64,000 nucleotides of DNA, taken from the NCBI RefSeq assembly GCF_016765795.1, contig NZ_JAESVP010000006.1:62001-126000 (forward strand), given 5' to 3'. Below the pieces are notes generated by a model that worked only from the letters and a program-made list of their open reading frames with translations, was not told the origin of the DNA and did not search any database. Positions 24,834 through 33,427 of the stretch are shown piece by piece (within the stretch, counting starts at the first letter, position 1; every line of letters begins with the position of its first letter). Source of the stretch: Fuscibacter oryzae (GTDB lineage Bacteria; Pseudomonadota; Alphaproteobacteria; Rhodobacterales; Rhodobacteraceae). A program made the translations under genes and the position numbers.

Positions 24834-25011
24834 CCACCCCACGCACTCCCACCGCACGCGTGTTATGAAAAGGTTCCAGACGTCCTGCCCAGAGTTCAAC
24901 CATAGGGCTTTTCAGGGGGCGCGGCAAATGCCGAGTTCCTAAAACATGAATCAATTCATTGCTTTGGGAAGATGCCCGCCCGGATAGGGCAGGCACAATG
25001 ATTTGGCGCCC

Positions 25012-25353
25012 TCAGGCGTAAACGGCTTCTTTGCCGAAATGCTTGACCAGCAAATAATAGAAAACGGCTCGAAACTTGTTGCGCTCTGACCGTCCATAGG
25101 TTTCGACCACGGCATCGATACCGGCCTTGAGCGCCGGAGTATCCGACAGACCCAGCTTCTTGATCAGGAAGTTGGCCTTGATGCGATCAAGCTCTGCCGC
25201 ATCGCTGGCCGCAACGGTCTGCGCATCATTATCATAGATGGCCGGCCCGCACCCGATGGTCACTTTGGTCAAAAGCGCCATATCGGGTTGAACTTTGCAT
25301 TTCGTCTTCAGATCGTCCGCATACTTGGCAATCAGCTCGTCTCTTTTGCCCAT
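25012..25353 (-). CDS. DUF2853 family protein
   Basis: 113 residues from ATG 25353 with GGGGA upstream; the longer frame to 25398 is not supported. MGKRDELIAKYADDLKTKC opens a small helical protein; the end, YGRSERNKFRAVFYYLLVKHFGK, is the conserved DUF2853 tail. No function is known for the family. It stands alone downstream of ahcY on the same strand, 128 bases away. Confidence 0.85.
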   Translation of the reverse strand: MGKRDELIAKYADDLKTKCKVQPDMALLTKVTIGCGPAIYDNDAQTVAASDAAELDRIKANFLIKKLGLSDTPALKAGIDAVVETYGRSERNKFRAVFYYLLVKHFGKEAVYA

Positions 25354-25481
25354 CGCTGTCCCCACTGGTAAACTCGCGCGCGGCACCACGCCACGCACGT
25401 TCCGGTGCAGATTAGGCCAAGGTTTTTTCTTGGCAAAGGGAATAGTCGCCGGTTCTTCCCCCTTGGGCGGAGTTGCGTTCC

Positions 25482-26870
25482 TCAGTAGCGGTAATGCTCG
25501 CTTTTGAACGGGCCATCGACTTGAACACCGATGTAATCGGCTTGTTCGGGGCGCAACTCGGTCAGTTTGACGCCAATCTTTTTCAGATGCAGGCGGGCAA
25601 CCTTTTCATCCAGAGCCTTGGGCAAGATGTAGACGCCGGGCGCATAGTCTTCTCCCTTGGTCCAAAGCTCGATCTGCGCCAGCACCTGATTGGTGAAGCT
25701 GGCCGACATGACAAAGGACGGGTGGCCCGTGGCGTTGCCGAGGTTCAACAGGCGGCCTTCCGACAGCAGGATGATCCGCGCGCCCGAGGGCATCTGGATC
25801 ATATCCACCTGTTCCTTGATGTTGGTCCATTTGTGGTTGCGCAGGGATGCGACCTGAATTTCGTTGTCGAAATGGCCGATGTTGCCGACGATGGCCATAT
25901 CCTTCATCTCGCGCAGATGCTCGATGCGGATCACGTCCTTGTTGCCGGTGGTGGTGATGAAGATGTCGGCGCTTGCGACTTCATCTTCCAGAAGAGTGAC
26001 CTCAAACCCGTCCATTGCCGCCTGCAAGGCGCAGATCGGATCAACCTCGGTCACTTTCACGCGGGCACCCGCGCCGCGCAAGCTGGCGGCCGAGCCTTTG
26101 CCGACATCGCCATAGCCGCAGACCACGGCAACCTTGCCGGCCATCATGGTGTCGGTGGCGCGGCGGATACCGTCAACCAGCGATTCCTTGCAGCCGTATT
26201 TGTTGTCGAATTTCGACTTGGTGACCGAGTCATTGACGTTGATCGCCGGGAACGGCAGTTGGCCGCGCTTGTGCAGATCATAGAGACGATGCACGCCGGT
26301 GGTTGTTTCCTCAGAAACGCCCTTGATCGCGGCTTTGGTCTTGGCGAACCAGCCCGGTGACTGCTTCATCCGCTTCTGGATTTGCAGCTTGATAACTTCT
26401 TCTTCTTCCGACTGCGGCACGGCCAGCACGTCTTCGCCCGCCTCCATCCGCGCGCCCAGAAGAACATACAAAGTCGCATCGCCGCCATCGTCGAGGATCA
26501 TGTTCGCGCCTTCGGGGAACATGAAGGACTGGTCGAGGTAATCCCAATGCTCGGTCAGGGTCTGGCCCTTGACTGCGAACACCGGGATGCCTGCGGCGGC
26601 GATCGCGGCGGCGGCGTGATCTTGGGTCGAGAAGATGTTGCAGGATGCCCAGCGGACATCCGCACCGAGTGCCACCAGCGTTTCGATCAGCGCCGCGGTC
26701 TGAATGGTCATGTGCAGGGAGCCAACGATCCGCGCACCTTTCAGCGGCTTGGATGCGCCAAATTCCTCGCGGCAGGCCATCAGGCCCGGCATTTCGGTTT
26801 CAGCGATGGTCAGTTCCTTGCGGCCAAACTCGGCCAGCGCAATATCCTTGACGATGTAATCGGCAGCCAT
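25482..26870 (-). CDS. ahcY: Adenosylhomocysteinase
   Basis: 462 residues from ATG 26870 (AAGGAG upstream). Splits S-adenosylhomocysteine to homocysteine and adenosine, keeping methylation reactions going. Features: [15 protein letters not shown], the NAD site [29 protein letters not shown] and the C-terminal [20 protein letters not shown]. In Rhodobacter capsulatus ahcY lies next to hvrB, whose product activates it; the same arrangement is present here about 0.9 kb to the right. Confidence 0.98.
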   Translation of the reverse strand: MAADYIVKDIALAEFGRKELTIAETEMPGLMACREEFGASKPLKGARIVGSLHMTIQTAALIETLVALGADVRWASCNIFSTQDHAAAAIAAAGIPVFAVKGQTLTEHWDYLDQSFMFPEGANMILDDGGDATLYVLLGARMEAGEDVLAVPQSEEEEVIKLQIQKRMKQSPGWFAKTKAAIKGVSEETTTGVHRLYDLHKRGQLPFPAINVNDSVTKSKFDNKYGCKESLVDGIRRATDTMMAGKVAVVCGYGDVGKGSAASLRGAGARVKVTEVDPICALQAAMDGFEVTLLEDEVASADIFITTTGNKDVIRIEHLREMKDMAIVGNIGHFDNEIQVASLRNHKWTNIKEQVDMIQMPSGARIILLSEGRLLNLGNATGHPSFVMSASFTNQVLAQIELWTKGEDYAPGVYILPKALDEKVARLHLKKIGVKLTELRPEQADYIGVQVDGPFKSEHYRY

Positions 26871-26947
26871 CGCGGCGCTCCTTGATCCTGAGTTTGAAGG
26901 GCAGATAGCATTAGCCTGCCATTTCGACAACCAAGCAGGGCCACCCG

Positions 26948-27544
26948 ATGAAACAACCACGCGCCTGGCAACGGATGCTTTCGGGACGCAGGCTGGACCT
27001 GCTGGACCCGACGCCGATGGATATCGAGGTGGAAGACATCGCGCATGGTCTGGCCTTTGTCGCGCGGTGGAACGGGCAGACGCGCGGGGATTGGCCCTAT
27101 TCGGTGGCCGAACATTCGCTGCTGGTCGAGGAAATCTTTACCCGCTGCAATCCGGGTTGTGCGGCGCGCTGGCAGTTGGCGGCCCTGCTGCATGATGCGC
27201 CGGAATATGTGATCGGCGACATGATCAGCCCGGTCAAGGCGGCGGTCGGCCCAAGCTATGGAGAGCTGGATGCGCGGCTGGCGGCGGCGGTGCATCTGCG
27301 GTTCGGCCTGCCTGCCATACTGCCTGCGGCGATCAAAAAGGCGATCAAGGCGGCCGACAAGGTTTCTGCCTGGCTGGAGGCGGTGCAGATTGCAGGGTTT
27401 TCGCAAAGCGAGGCCGACAAACTGTTCGGGCGACCGGAAAATCTAGTTCTGAAAGGGCTACAGATCAAATTGCGTCCGCCCGCGGCGGCGCGGGCGGACT
27501 ATATTTCACGACATGCGGAGCTTTTGGCCACGCTCACGATTTAA
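26948..27544 (+). CDS. HD-domain phosphohydrolase, YfbR-like
   Basis: 198 residues. The HD motif is visible: [12 protein letters not shown] around residue 55, [13 protein letters not shown] around 82, and a later ADKVSAW. This is the pattern of YfbR-type 5'-deoxynucleotidases (H...HD...D). It diverges from ahcY with 77 bases between starts. In R. capsulatus an orf5 lies in this region between ahcY and hvrB and is co-regulated; whether this is its counterpart needs comparison. The gene overlaps the small minus-strand gene by 11 bases at its end. Confidence 0.85.
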   Translation: MKQPRAWQRMLSGRRLDLLDPTPMDIEVEDIAHGLAFVARWNGQTRGDWPYSVAEHSLLVEEIFTRCNPGCAARWQLAALLHDAPEYVIGDMISPVKAAVGPSYGELDARLAAAVHLRFGLPAILPAAIKKAIKAADKVSAWLEAVQIAGFSQSEADKLFGRPENLVLKGLQIKLRPPAAARADYISRHAELLATLTI

Positions 27545-27641
27545 GGGCCGTTTCGATGCGGCGACCGCGCTGGTCGTTATGGGTTTGCGGACGATAGCCG
27601 CCAGCGGCGATCAGCAGGGCATTTGCAATCAGGCTTAACAT
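27534..27641 (-). CDS. Small protein, 35 aa, unknown
   Basis: ATG 27639-27641 preceded by AGAAGGAC at a suitable distance. Sequence starts MLSLIANALLIAAGGYRPQT and ends RRIETALKS. One short hydrophobic segment (residues 2-15) followed by a charged tail, so a small membrane protein is possible. It faces hvrB across about 100 bases containing an inverted repeat and converges on the HD gene. LysR proteins often control such a divergent neighbour. Too short to confirm by eye. Confidence 0.45.
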   Translation of the reverse strand: MLSLIANALLIAAGGYRPQTHNDQRGRRIETALKS

Positions 27642-27723
27642 TTCTTCAGTCCTTCTGGTTCAGTTCCTGCATTGTATATAGGCCTGTTTGGCCCCACACT
27701 CGAGTCAGCGATTTTTCCAATCT

Positions 27724-27738
27724 GTTAGGAAAACTAAC
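27724..27738. promoter_or_regulatory. Candidate HvrB (LysR-type) operator
   Basis: GTTAG-GAAAA-CTAAC, a perfect inverted repeat immediately before the hvrB ATG (27741) and between it and the divergent small gene. LysR proteins bind interrupted dyads of about this size (T-N11-A type) and repress their own gene from them. Confidence 0.45.
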
Positions 27739-27740
27739 AT

Positions 27741-28616
27741 ATGGCGATTGATTGGCGCAGCTTTCCCTCGCTGACCCAACTGCGCGCATTCGAGGCCGCA
27801 GCGCGGCTGCAAGGCTTTTCGCAAGCCGCGAGAGAACTGAACGTCACGCATGCGGCGATTGCCCAGCAAGTTCGCGCACTGGAGGCGCGGCTGAATTGCG
27901 AGCTGATCTATCGCGAAGGGCGCGGGCTCAAACTGACGGCCAGCGGTGACAAGCTGGCGCAGGCCCTTGCCGATGGCTTTGGTGTGATAGAGCGGGCAGT
28001 GGCAGACCTTGCCGCCGGTACAGGAAAAGCACCTCTGCACCTGACCATGACGCCCGCTTTCGCCACGCAATGGTTGATGCCCCGACTGGGTGATTTCTGG
28101 ACCAAGCATCCCGAAATTCCGCTGCTGCTGCACCCCGAACAGCGCGTGGTTGACCTTCGTCGCGACGGAATCGACCTGGGCATTCGGTTTGGCAGTGGAA
28201 AATGGCCGGGAGTCGAGGCAGAGTTTCTATCTTCGGCCCGGTACGCGATTGTTGCCGCGCCAGAGTTGCTGGACGGGCGCACCGAATTGTCAAACCGCGA
28301 AATATCTGCGATGCCTTGGGTGATCGAACAGGATTGGCCCGAGGCGCTGGCCTGGCTGAAAGAGCGCGGGCTGAAGCCCGATGCCATGCAGATCACCTTG
28401 ATGCCGAACGAAGAGCTGGCTCTGGCAGCCGCGCGACAGGGCCTGGGCCTGCACGTCGAGGCGATTGCCCTGGTGGAGCAAGATGTCGAAGAGGGTAATC
28501 TTGTGATCCTTAGCCAGATTACCGATGACGCCCTGGCCTATTACATCGTGACAAGGCCCGGACCCAAAAGGCCCGAGCTGAAAACTTTTGTTCGTTGGCT
28601 GAAATCAGCGGTCTAG
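27741..28616 (+). CDS. hvrB: LysR-family regulator, HvrB
   Basis: 291 residues. N-terminal LysR helix-turn-helix (LTQLRAFEAAARLQGFSQAA, then HAAIAQQVRALEARL) and a GcvA-like effector domain (LTMTPAFATQWLMPRLGDF, DLGIRFGSGKWPGVEAEFL). In R. capsulatus hvrB lies between ahcY-orf5 and hvrA and activates ahcY in response to light or redox; the gene order here matches, which is the basis for the name. The GcvA resemblance alone would not give it. A dyad covers the start region. Confidence 0.8.
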   Translation: MAIDWRSFPSLTQLRAFEAAARLQGFSQAARELNVTHAAIAQQVRALEARLNCELIYREGRGLKLTASGDKLAQALADGFGVIERAVADLAAGTGKAPLHLTMTPAFATQWLMPRLGDFWTKHPEIPLLLHPEQRVVDLRRDGIDLGIRFGSGKWPGVEAEFLSSARYAIVAAPELLDGRTELSNREISAMPWVIEQDWPEALAWLKERGLKPDAMQITLMPNEELALAAARQGLGLHVEAIALVEQDVEEGNLVILSQITDDALAYYIVTRPGPKRPELKTFVRWLKSAV

Positions 28617-28622
28617 TGCGGC

Positions 28623-28937
28623 TTAGATCAACAGGTCGTCGGGCTTCTTGCCATTCGCAATCGCCGCATCAAACCAGCGCGGCTTACGGCCCCGGCCCGA
28701 CCAGGTATCTGCGGAGTTGGCCGGGTTGGCATATTTCGCCGTTGCGGGCGTCCGTTTGCGCACCGGCGCGGCGCCAGTAAGCTCCGACAGCGAAAACCCA
28801 TGTTCCCGTGCTTTTTCTTCCAGCTCGGCCAGTGCCTGTTTTTTCTTGCGGTCAACAAAGGTTGAAATGGCCTTTGTCACCTGAGCGTGCAAGTCTTTCA
28901 GGTCCTTCAGGGACAGGGTGTCAAGGTCGAAAGCCAT
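28623..28937 (-). CDS. hvrA: H-NS-like DNA-binding protein, HvrA
   Basis: 104 residues from ATG 28937 (AAGGAG upstream). N-terminal coiled coil (LKDLKDLHAQVTKAI, RKKKQALAELEEKAREHG) for oligomerisation and a C-terminal AT-hook-like H-NS motif (YANPANSADTWSGRGRKPRW). HvrA of R. capsulatus and Spb of R. sphaeroides are this type and tune photosynthesis and nitrogen genes. It lies next to regA on the same strand, 66 bases downstream of it, and its end nearly meets the convergent hvrB. Confidence 0.9.
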   Translation of the reverse strand: MAFDLDTLSLKDLKDLHAQVTKAISTFVDRKKKQALAELEEKAREHGFSLSELTGAAPVRKRTPATAKYANPANSADTWSGRGRKPRWFDAAIANGKKPDDLLI

Positions 28938-29003
28938 TTTAGGCTCCTTATAATGATATTCGCCGAATTTAGGCCGACGAACCCATTCTATCAACCTGTC
29001 CTT

Positions 29004-29558
29004 TTATTTAGGACTCCGCTTTGCAAGAATGCGCTGCAATGTCCTGCGGTGCATCGAAAGCCGCCGCGCCGTCTCCGAAACATTGCGGTCGCACATTTCA
29101 TAGACCCGCTGAATATGCTCCCAGCGTACACGGTCGGCGGACATCGGGTTTTCGGGGGGCTCTGGCAAAGCCTCGCCACGCGAAAGCAGGGCGTTCGTCA
29201 CCTCATTGGCATCGGCGGGCTTTGAAAGATAGTCGCTCGCCCCGATCTTGACGGCTGCAACCGCGGTCGCAATGGCACCATATCCGGTCAGAACCACAAT
29301 CCGGCAATCGGGTCGGCGCTCGCGCAGGGCCTCGACAACATCAAGGCCGTTGCCATCCTCCAGCCGCAAATCGACAACTGCATAGGCGGGCGGGCGGGTC
29401 AGGGCGATCGCACGCCCGGCTGCAACGCTGCTTGCGGTTTCGGGCACAAAACCGCGTTTTTCCATGGCCCTTGCCAGCCGCTTCACAAAAGGCTCGTCGT
29501 CATCCACCAGCAACAAACTGCGGTCCGGGCCAAGCTCGGCAATCAGATCTTCGGCCAT
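29004..29558 (-). CDS. regA: Redox response regulator RegA/PrrA
   Basis: 184 residues. Receiver domain with acidic pair VDDDE at 18-22, phosphoacceptor Asp63 (YAVVDLRL), Thr in VLTGYG and Lys in LSKPAD; then a linker and a Fis-type helix-turn-helix (NVSETARRLSMHRRTLQRIL) that is nearly invariant in this family. It is phosphorylated by RegB (30341) and controls photosynthesis, respiration, nitrogen and carbon fixation genes by oxygen state. Second in senC-regA-hvrA on the minus strand. Confidence 0.97.
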   Translation of the reverse strand: MAEDLIAELGPDRSLLLVDDDEPFVKRLARAMEKRGFVPETASSVAAGRAIALTRPPAYAVVDLRLEDGNGLDVVEALRERRPDCRIVVLTGYGAIATAVAAVKIGASDYLSKPADANEVTNALLSRGEALPEPPENPMSADRVRWEHIQRVYEMCDRNVSETARRLSMHRRTLQRILAKRSPK

Positions 29559-29625
29559 GGCAATTCCTCTGCGGAAAGATGTCTGTCAGATAGATAGACC
29601 GCCCGGTCAGGGGGGTCAAACCCCC

Positions 29626-30258
29626 CTAACGTGCAGCCTTGTCTGCGAAACAGGCAACGCGGTCTGCCATTGCGGCAGCGGTATCATCGCGCTTGAAGAA
29701 ATCGACAAACCCATATCCGGGCATGACCAGATAGGTAAAGGTAGAGTGGTCCATCAGATAATAATCGGAATCCCCCTCTTGCTTGCGATAATAGGTCTTG
29801 TAGGCCAGAGAGGCGGCTTTGACCTGATCGGGCGATCCTGTAAGCCCGACCATCTTGGGATGAAGATTGGCCGCGAATTCTTTCACAACCTCGGGCGTAT
29901 CGCGTTCAGGATCGATCGAGATGAAGACCGGCTGCACGTCAAAACCGCGCTCCTCCAATATATCCGTCGCTTCGGCATTGCGGGCATTGTCTGCGGGGCA
30001 GACATCCGGGCAGAAGGTATAGCCGAAATAGATCAGGGACGGCTTGGTCAGCACATCCTTGTCGGTCACGGTCTGGCCGTCCCCATTCAACAGCGTGAAG
30101 GGGCCACCGATATCTCCACCGCCAACCGCACCGGCCCGACAATCGGCAAAGGGGTCATCCCGTCCGGAGACCAGCCTACGAATCTCGGGGTAGAAGTAGC
30201 TTCCCAACAAAAGCGCCGCCATCGCCAGTGCCGCCACGATGGCATAGATCCTTGTCAT
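29626..30258 (-). CDS. senC: SCO1/SenC copper chaperone (PrrC)
   Basis: 210 residues from ATG 30258 (AAGGGGCG upstream). One N-terminal membrane anchor (IYAIVAALAMAALLLGSYFY) and a periplasmic thioredoxin-like domain with the copper-binding TFCPDVCP and a later conserved His in LMDHSTFTYL. Needed for CuA assembly in cytochrome oxidase and for signal input to RegB in Rhodobacter. Divergent from regB with 82 bases between start codons, a shared promoter region. Confidence 0.95.
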   Translation of the reverse strand: MTRIYAIVAALAMAALLLGSYFYPEIRRLVSGRDDPFADCRAGAVGGGDIGGPFTLLNGDGQTVTDKDVLTKPSLIYFGYTFCPDVCPADNARNAEATDILEERGFDVQPVFISIDPERDTPEVVKEFAANLHPKMVGLTGSPDQVKAASLAYKTYYRKQEGDSDYYLMDHSTFTYLVMPGYGFVDFFKRDDTAAAMADRVACFADKAAR

Positions 30259-30340
30259 TCCGCGCCCCTTCTCGGCTATTGCCAATCTGGTTGGCATGTT
30301 GCCACCCTTGTCATGCAATGACCAGCCGACGGAAGACGAT

Positions 30341-31711
30341 ATGACGACGCAGGGGTTCGGGCCGGAACGCGCAGAGTGGTTGAGGCTGCGGACGCTGATC
30401 CTGCTGCGATGGCTTGCGGTTCTGGGGCAAATCGCCGCCCTGGTCGTGGCCCAGCAGCTTTTCCTGATCAGCCTGCCTTCGGGCCTGTGCTATCTGGCGG
30501 TTGGGTTGGCCGTGATCGTCAACCTGCTGTTGATGTATCTGTTTCCTGTCAACAAGCGCCTGAGTGAAGCCGAGGCGCTGATCACCCTCACCTTCGATCT
30601 GACGCAGTTATCGTTGCTGCTGTTTCTGACCGGCGGTCTTACCAACCCTTTTGCGCTGCTGATCCTGGCGCCGGTTACCGTTTCGGCGCTGGCACTTGAA
30701 CTGCGATCAACCGTGTTTCTTGGCGCGCTGGCGATTGGGTTCGTAACCCTTTTCGGGCTTTTCAATGTCGCGCTGCATGACGCATCTGGCGGCGTCTTGC
30801 AGGTGCCAGACCTGTTCAAGTTCGGCTATTGGCTGTCGCTGATCATCGGCATCGGCTTTCTTGGGATCTATTCGCGCCGCGTGGCAACCGAAATGCGGTC
30901 GATGGCGGATGCCTTGCTGGCCACCCAAATGGCACTGGCACGAGAGCAAAAGCTGACCGATCTGGGCGGCGTGGTTGCCGCCGCCGCGCATGAGTTGGGC
31001 ACACCGCTTGCGACCATCAAGCTGGTTTCCAGCGAGATGATTGACGAATTGGCCGACAACACCGATTTGCAGGATGATGCCCGTCTGATCCGCGATCAGG
31101 CCGACCGTTGCCGCGACATCCTGCGATCCATGGGCAAGGCGGGTAAGGAGGACCGGCATCTTCTCAGCGCGCCGCTGACAGCCGTGATCCGCGAAGCGGC
31201 AGAGCCGCATCTGGCGCGGGGCAAAACCGTCAGCATCGAAACCGCGCCCAGCGCCGGACCGGAGCCGGAGATACAGCGCCGGCCAGAGCTTATTCACGGG
31301 TTGCGCAATCTGGCACAGAATGCGGTGGACTTTGCCAAGGCCCGAGTCTGGATTACCGTCAGTTGGACGGCAGAGTCTGTCAGGGTTCAGATTATCGACG
31401 ATGGAACCGGCTTTCCATCGCAGATTATCGGGCGGATCGGCGATCCCTTTGTGCGGTCGCGGCGCGAGCCGAATATCGAAATTACCGACAGCAGACCCGG
31501 CTATGAAGGGATGGGATTGGGGCTGTTCATCGCCAAGACCCTGCTGGAGAGGACCGGCGCAGAACTGACCTTTGCCAACGCTGGTGACCCGTTTCTGGCG
31601 CCAGACGAACGGCCAGACCGCAGCGGCGCCATTGTTGAGGTGATCTGGCCGATGACGGAAATTTCTGTGCCGCGCGGGCGGGCCTTGGGCGAAAATATCC
31701 CCATTCGGTAA
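30341..31711 (+). CDS. regB: Redox sensor histidine kinase RegB/PrrB
   Basis: 456 residues from ATG 30341. Six membrane segments (about 15-180) contain the quinone-site heptapeptide GGLTNPF at 98-104. H-box His217 in AAAHELGTPLATIK, redox-sensitive Cys257 in QADRCRDILRSMG, N-box LRNLAQNAVDFA, and the ATP lid GMGLGLFIAKTLLERTGA. All elements described for RegB are present, so it should sense both quinone and cysteine redox state and phosphorylate RegA. An earlier TTG at 30296 is unlikely. Confidence 0.97.
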   Translation: MTTQGFGPERAEWLRLRTLILLRWLAVLGQIAALVVAQQLFLISLPSGLCYLAVGLAVIVNLLLMYLFPVNKRLSEAEALITLTFDLTQLSLLLFLTGGLTNPFALLILAPVTVSALALELRSTVFLGALAIGFVTLFGLFNVALHDASGGVLQVPDLFKFGYWLSLIIGIGFLGIYSRRVATEMRSMADALLATQMALAREQKLTDLGGVVAAAAHELGTPLATIKLVSSEMIDELADNTDLQDDARLIRDQADRCRDILRSMGKAGKEDRHLLSAPLTAVIREAAEPHLARGKTVSIETAPSAGPEPEIQRRPELIHGLRNLAQNAVDFAKARVWITVSWTAESVRVQIIDDGTGFPSQIIGRIGDPFVRSRREPNIEITDSRPGYEGMGLGLFIAKTLLERTGAELTFANAGDPFLAPDERPDRSGAIVEVIWPMTEISVPRGRALGENIPIR

Positions 31712-31762
31712 GAACGCCGCCTTCTCGCCTATAGATTAACGAACGCTTAACAAAATCTCCCC

Positions 31763-33382
31763 ATGGTTGTCGCAGGGGTGAAGGACAAATGTCTGGGGGA
31801 TTCGGTGAGCATGCTTGTTGCCGCCGGGCTGGTAGCCACGGCCTTTTTGACCGCCCTTGCGGCCCTGACGCTGTTTCGCGCGTTCGAGCTGAGAGATACG
31901 AAATCTCGGGGGCAAAGCCTGTTTTCCGACCGTACGGCGGGAACGGTATTTCTGTTCGACGGCGAAACGCTGGTAGATCTGAGCCCTTCGGCCAGGTCGC
32001 TGTTGTCGTCAATTCCCGGTCCGGGGGGGCCGCTGGCGCGGTTACAGCGGTTCCTCGCGCCACCCTTTCCCGAACTGGCGGGCCAGATCGCAACCCTGCC
32101 AGAGCGCGGGCGGCTGGATCTGGTTTCCGACCCGGCGATGACTCGCACCACCCTGTTGTCGGTGGAAGAGCGCGGCGGGCTGATCCGCCTTGCCCTGGCA
32201 GAGCCGGGCGGCGCACCCGGCAATGGACCAGATCCGTTTTCCTTTGCGGCGCTTCAGCAAGAGGTGGAGGACCTGCGCAATGTCGTGACCGAAATGCCCT
32301 GCCTTTGCTGGCGAGAGGATGCTGCTGGTGACATCATCTGGTCAAACACCGCCTATCTTTTGATGGCAACCGAGGCGTTGCGGCCGGGAGAAGAGCTTGG
32401 CTGGCCATTGCCCCGCCTGTTTGATCGCACCGCGACAACCCAAAACGCACCGGGCCAACGCGCGCGGCTTGCCCTATCGAATCGCCGCGAGTTGTGGTTC
32501 CAGCTTGAGTCCGGCGTGGGCGAGACCAGCGCAGGTGTGTTTTTTGCAACGCCTGTCGATGCGCTGGTTCAGGCCGAAACCAGCCGCAAGGAAACCTTGC
32601 TGACGGTTTCTAAAACCTTTGCCCACCTGCCAATTGGTGTCGCAGTCTTTGACCAGCACCGGCAATTGCGCATCCTTAATCCCGCCCTCCTGGACCTGAC
32701 CCGCCTTCCGGCAGAGCTGCTGATGAGCAAGACCTCTCTCATTTCCTTTCTGGATGCGCTGAGAGAGGCGCGCATTCTGCCGGAACCAAAGGATTACAAA
32801 AGCTGGCGCGAAGATTTGGTCAATATGGAGCGCGCTGCCTCGGAAGGGCTTTATCAGGAAACCTGGAACCTGCCCCACGGTCAGGTGTTCCGCGTAAGCG
32901 GCAGGCCATATGCCGATGGCGGGCTGATGCTGATGTTCGAAGATGTCTCAACCGAAACCATGCGGGCGCGGCGTTATCGGGCCGATCTGGAACTGGGCCA
33001 ATCGGTGATCGATTCAATGGAAGAGGCGATTGCGGTTTTTTCCCGAGAGGGGCAACTGGTGATGACAAACGCTCATTATGGTCAGTTATGGGGCCGCGAC
33101 GGGGCAGAGGAGCTGGGCGCGGTTCCCGTAAGCCAGCTTGCCAGCTATTGGCAAAGCCTGACGGCACCGGGTGCCCGCTGGTCAGAGGTGGAGGCCTATG
33201 TCTCAACCGTCGGAAACCGTGTGCCCTGGGACGGCGAGGTGCGGCTGACCGATGGCCGCGCCTTGCGTTTCCGCTGTGCCCCGCTGGCGGCCGGGGCAAC
33301 ACTGGTCGCATTTTCGATCCTGAAAGGCGTTACAGGAGAGGGCGTCACCCGGCCGATCGAGCGGAAACAACGCCGCGGGTAA
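31763..33382 (+). CDS. PAS-domain signalling protein lacking a kinase domain
   Basis: About 539 residues. One N-terminal membrane segment (MLVAAGLVATAFLTALAALT) and at least three PAS-like blocks: around 80-165, 185-290 (EMPCLCWREDAAGDIIWSNT) and 300-415 (AHLPIGVAVFDQHRQLRILN), with a fourth around 425-530 (SMEEAIAVFSREGQLVMTNA). No H-box, ATP-binding, GGDEF or EAL motif follows. Such proteins are annotated PAS-domain proteins in Rhodobacteraceae. The start is uncertain: ATG 31763 lacks a ribosome-binding site; GTG 31805 (after GGGGG) is a good alternative. It follows regB on the same strand after 51 bases but need not share its function. Confidence 0.8.
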   Translation: MVVAGVKDKCLGDSVSMLVAAGLVATAFLTALAALTLFRAFELRDTKSRGQSLFSDRTAGTVFLFDGETLVDLSPSARSLLSSIPGPGGPLARLQRFLAPPFPELAGQIATLPERGRLDLVSDPAMTRTTLLSVEERGGLIRLALAEPGGAPGNGPDPFSFAALQQEVEDLRNVVTEMPCLCWREDAAGDIIWSNTAYLLMATEALRPGEELGWPLPRLFDRTATTQNAPGQRARLALSNRRELWFQLESGVGETSAGVFFATPVDALVQAETSRKETLLTVSKTFAHLPIGVAVFDQHRQLRILNPALLDLTRLPAELLMSKTSLISFLDALREARILPEPKDYKSWREDLVNMERAASEGLYQETWNLPHGQVFRVSGRPYADGGLMLMFEDVSTETMRARRYRADLELGQSVIDSMEEAIAVFSREGQLVMTNAHYGQLWGRDGAEELGAVPVSQLASYWQSLTAPGARWSEVEAYVSTVGNRVPWDGEVRLTDGRALRFRCAPLAAGATLVAFSILKGVTGEGVTRPIERKQRRG

Positions 33383-33427
33383 CCGGCAGTCCTTGCGGCT
33401 GGGGCGGGCGCGGTTAGACTCGGGTTC

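Noticed and set aside
25473-26360. 295-codon plus-strand frame opposite ahcY
   Set aside because: Antisense to a clear adenosylhomocysteinase; no own features.
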